A stretch of 24,456 nt of DNA from Desulfobulbus sp. (GTDB taxonomy: Bacteria; Desulfobacterota; Desulfobulbia; Desulfobulbales; Desulfobulbaceae). The stretch lies in contig JAUVLX010000012.1 of assembly GCA_030600525.1 (NCBI GenBank), positions 1 through 24,456 on the forward strand. The letters are read 5' to 3'. The first letter of the stretch is position 1, and each line of letters begins with the position of its first letter. The notes under the pieces are model-generated. The model saw only the letters and a list, made by a program, of their open reading frames with translations, was not told the origin of the DNA and made no database searches. Below, one piece after another: positions 22,534 through 24,456 of this stretch. The position numbers were made by a program, and so were the translations under genes.

Positions 22534-24456
22534 TCACATTTCACTGTAACTCGATCTTGCCAAAACCTCTCTGGGTCTGGATCCATCTGCTGGCCCAACA
22601 ATTCCTTCTCGCTCCATGGTTTCAATCATTCTCGCTGCCCGGTTATAACCTACCCGTAGCCTACGCTGAACCATTGAAATTGATGCCTGCCCAATTTCAG
22701 TGACAATGGCTACCGCCTCGTCATATTTCTCGTCATACTCCTCGGATGGTTTTCCCTCACCACTAGACTCCTCATCAACACCTTTAAGGACTGTATCATC
22801 GTAGTCAGCTGTTCCCTGTTCTTTAAGAAATGTAATAATTCGTTCTGTTTCCTGCTCAGAGATAAAAGCACCATGTATCCTTTGCAGCTTTGCAGCACCT
22901 GGCGGCAGAAAGAGCATGTCTCCCATTCCTAAGAGATGTTCTGCCCCTGATCCGTCCAAAACGGTTCTTGAATCAACCTTTGAAGCTACTTTAAAAGAAA
23001 TCCTGGTTGGGAAATTAGCCTTAATAAGACCTGTCAAAACGTCTACCGAAGGTCTCTGAGTAGCCAGAACGATATGCATCCCTGCTGCCCTAGCCATTTG
23101 AGCTAACCTGGCAATCGATGTTTCGACATCTTTAGAGGCAACCATCATCAAATCTGCAAGTTCATCCACAATGATGACAATAAAAGGCATTTTTTCCTCT
23201 GCAACCTGATTATAGGAATAAAAAGATTTTACTCGTTTTTCCTCGAGCAACCTATAGCGTCGCTCCATTTCACGCACCGCCCAGGTAAGCGCCCTGGATG
23301 CCATTTTCGCCTCCACCACCACAGGATGTAGCAGGTGTGGAATATCATCATAAACCGAGAGTTCAATCCGCTTGGGATCTATCATCAGCAACCGAACTTC
23401 TTGGGGAGTTGCCTTGTATAAAATAGAGGCGATAAAGGCATTAATGGCCACCGATTTCCCGGCACCTGTAGCCCCAGCAATCAACAAGTGTGGCATTTTT
23501 GACATGTCGGCAACTACTGAACGGCCAATAACATCATATCCTAAGGCGAGGGTTAACATGGATGATGAATCCCTATATTCCCTGGAAACTAGAATATCGC
23601 GCAAAAAAACCATCTTCCTTGCAGGGTTTGGAATTTCAATACCAATTGCAGCTTTCCCGGGTATAGAACCAACAATGCGTACCCTGTCAACCTTCAGCAC
23701 CATCGCCAGGTCATCGGCCAGTGATACTATTTTATTAATCTTCACGCCTGGTGCTGGAGTATACTCATAGGTTGTGACCACAGGGCCCGGTGATATGCCA
23801 ACAACGGCTCCCTCGACCCCGAAATCGAGTAATTTATCAGCTAAAACCTTACTGATTTCCAGATAATACTCCCGGCTCACTTTGACATCTTCCTGTGTAT
23901 TCTGATCAAGTAACGACACAGGAGGAAGTCTATATTCACCTGCTTTAATGGGTTTCAACGAAAACTCTTTTTCTACGTCCAGGGATTCCGGTTCACAAAG
24001 AACTGGTTCATGAACCGCAGGCGGCGAAACGGCAATCGAGGGCATATCAATCACAGTAGGTGAGGGCAAGTGCTTGCGAACAGCACGCTCTTTTTTGACT
24101 ACTCTTTTTCCATCTTTATTAAGAAATGAAACCAGGTGCAGACTTTTTCTCCAACTCCAATATATTGTGCCCAGTAACGAAAAACGAACGGCTGCCATTA
24201 ATGATACAACCAAGACTAAAGTTAACAGCAAAATCGAACCGACATTACCAACTGCCCCGCTTAATACAGTCCAGAGAAACAAACCTACAAATCCACCTGG
24301 AGCAATATACTGCCCAATTACCCATGCCCCTGACATACCAAGTAGCCCGGCCGATGCCAAAAGCGTCCCAGTTATACCAGCTACCACATAGGGGATTCGG
24401 TTCAACTCGGACCACCCAAACAAAAACGCACCTGAAACATAACACAAGACAGCCAC
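22534..24456 (-). CDS. ftsK: DNA translocase FtsK/SpoIIIE family (partial, N-terminus outside the window)
   Basis: This ATP-driven DNA pump segregates chromosome termini at the division septum; 640 residues are visible and the frame runs off the window edge. Membrane helices lie within residues 1-95. A short variable linker follows (about 100-190), much shorter than in E. coli FtsK, so this is a SpoIIIE-sized protein. The motor has Walker A GATGAGKS (328-335) and Walker B IVIIVDE (426-432). The C-terminal gamma winged-helix domain, which reads KOPS/SRS-type DNA motifs, covers about 575-635. The first visible codon (GTG at 24456) is at the boundary and is probably not the true start. The stop is TGA at 22534. 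Confidence 0.96.
   Translation of the reverse strand: MAVLCYVSGAFLFGWSELNRIPYVVAGITGTLLASAGLLGMSGAWVIGQYIAPGGFVGLFLWTVLSGAVGNVGSILLLTLVLVVSLMAAVRFSLLGTIYWSWRKSLHLVSFLNKDGKRVVKKERAVRKHLPSPTVIDMPSIAVSPPAVHEPVLCEPESLDVEKEFSLKPIKAGEYRLPPVSLLDQNTQEDVKVSREYYLEISKVLADKLLDFGVEGAVVGISPGPVVTTYEYTPAPGVKINKIVSLADDLAMVLKVDRVRIVGSIPGKAAIGIEIPNPARKMVFLRDILVSREYRDSSSMLTLALGYDVIGRSVVADMSKMPHLLIAGATGAGKSVAINAFIASILYKATPQEVRLLMIDPKRIELSVYDDIPHLLHPVVVEAKMASRALTWAVREMERRYRLLEEKRVKSFYSYNQVAEEKMPFIVIIVDELADLMMVASKDVETSIARLAQMARAAGMHIVLATQRPSVDVLTGLIKANFPTRISFKVASKVDSRTVLDGSGAEHLLGMGDMLFLPPGAAKLQRIHGAFISEQETERIITFLKEQGTADYDDTVLKGVDEESSGEGKPSEEYDEKYDEAVAIVTEIGQASISMVQRRLRVGYNRAARMIETMEREGIVGPADGSRPREVLARSSYSEM

Overview
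The window comes from a dissimilatory sulfate-reducing bacterium, most likely in the Desulfobacterota and plausibly a Desulfobulbales-type lineage. The evidence is a complete aprBA-qmoABC set (APS reductase plus its membrane electron-transfer complex) next to a Proteobacteria-like ribosomal/RNA polymerase block. The exact taxon is inference; no database search was possible. Every convincing gene lies on the minus strand, so transcription runs from high to low coordinates, and the regions below follow that direction.

(1) 24456-22534: C-terminal part of an FtsK/SpoIIIE DNA translocase, cut by the window edge. (2) 22533-22127: a 407-base gene-free, AT-rich stretch that holds the presumed aprBA promoter(s) and a long structured 5' leader. 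(3) 22126-14579: aprB, aprA, qmoA, qmoB, qmoC. Electrons from the quinol pool pass through QmoC (membrane, heme and Fe-S) and the flavin/Fe-S subunits QmoB and QmoA to AprB and AprA, which reduces adenosine 5'-phosphosulfate to sulfite and AMP. Terminator-like hairpins sit between aprA and qmoA and between qmoB and qmoC, and a strong terminator follows qmoC. These suggest stepwise lower expression along the unit.

(4) 14374-12284: a near-consensus promoter (TTGACA-N17-TATGAT) drives tRNA-Thr(UGU), tRNA-Tyr(GUA), tRNA-Gly(UCC), tRNA-Thr(GGU) and tuf, the same order as E. coli thrU-tyrU-glyT-thrT-tufB. A hairpin, rpmG (49 aa) and tRNA-Trp(CCA) follow. (5) 12235-517: secE, nusG, rplK, rplA, rplJ, rplL, rpoB, rpoC, with a recognisable L10 leader before rplJ and an 11-bp hairpin between rplL and rpoB. 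(6) 516-1: a promoter, rpsL and the first codons of rpsG, which open the str operon.

Most of the window is ordinary core machinery. The parts worth a second look are regulatory: the aprB leader, the internal hairpins of the apr-qmo unit, an 11-bp inverted repeat upstream of the tRNA-tuf promoter, the missing Shine-Dalgarno of nusG, and the physical linkage of the sulfate-respiration core to the translation/transcription supercluster. I saw no IS elements, CRISPR arrays, frameshifts or new protein systems.
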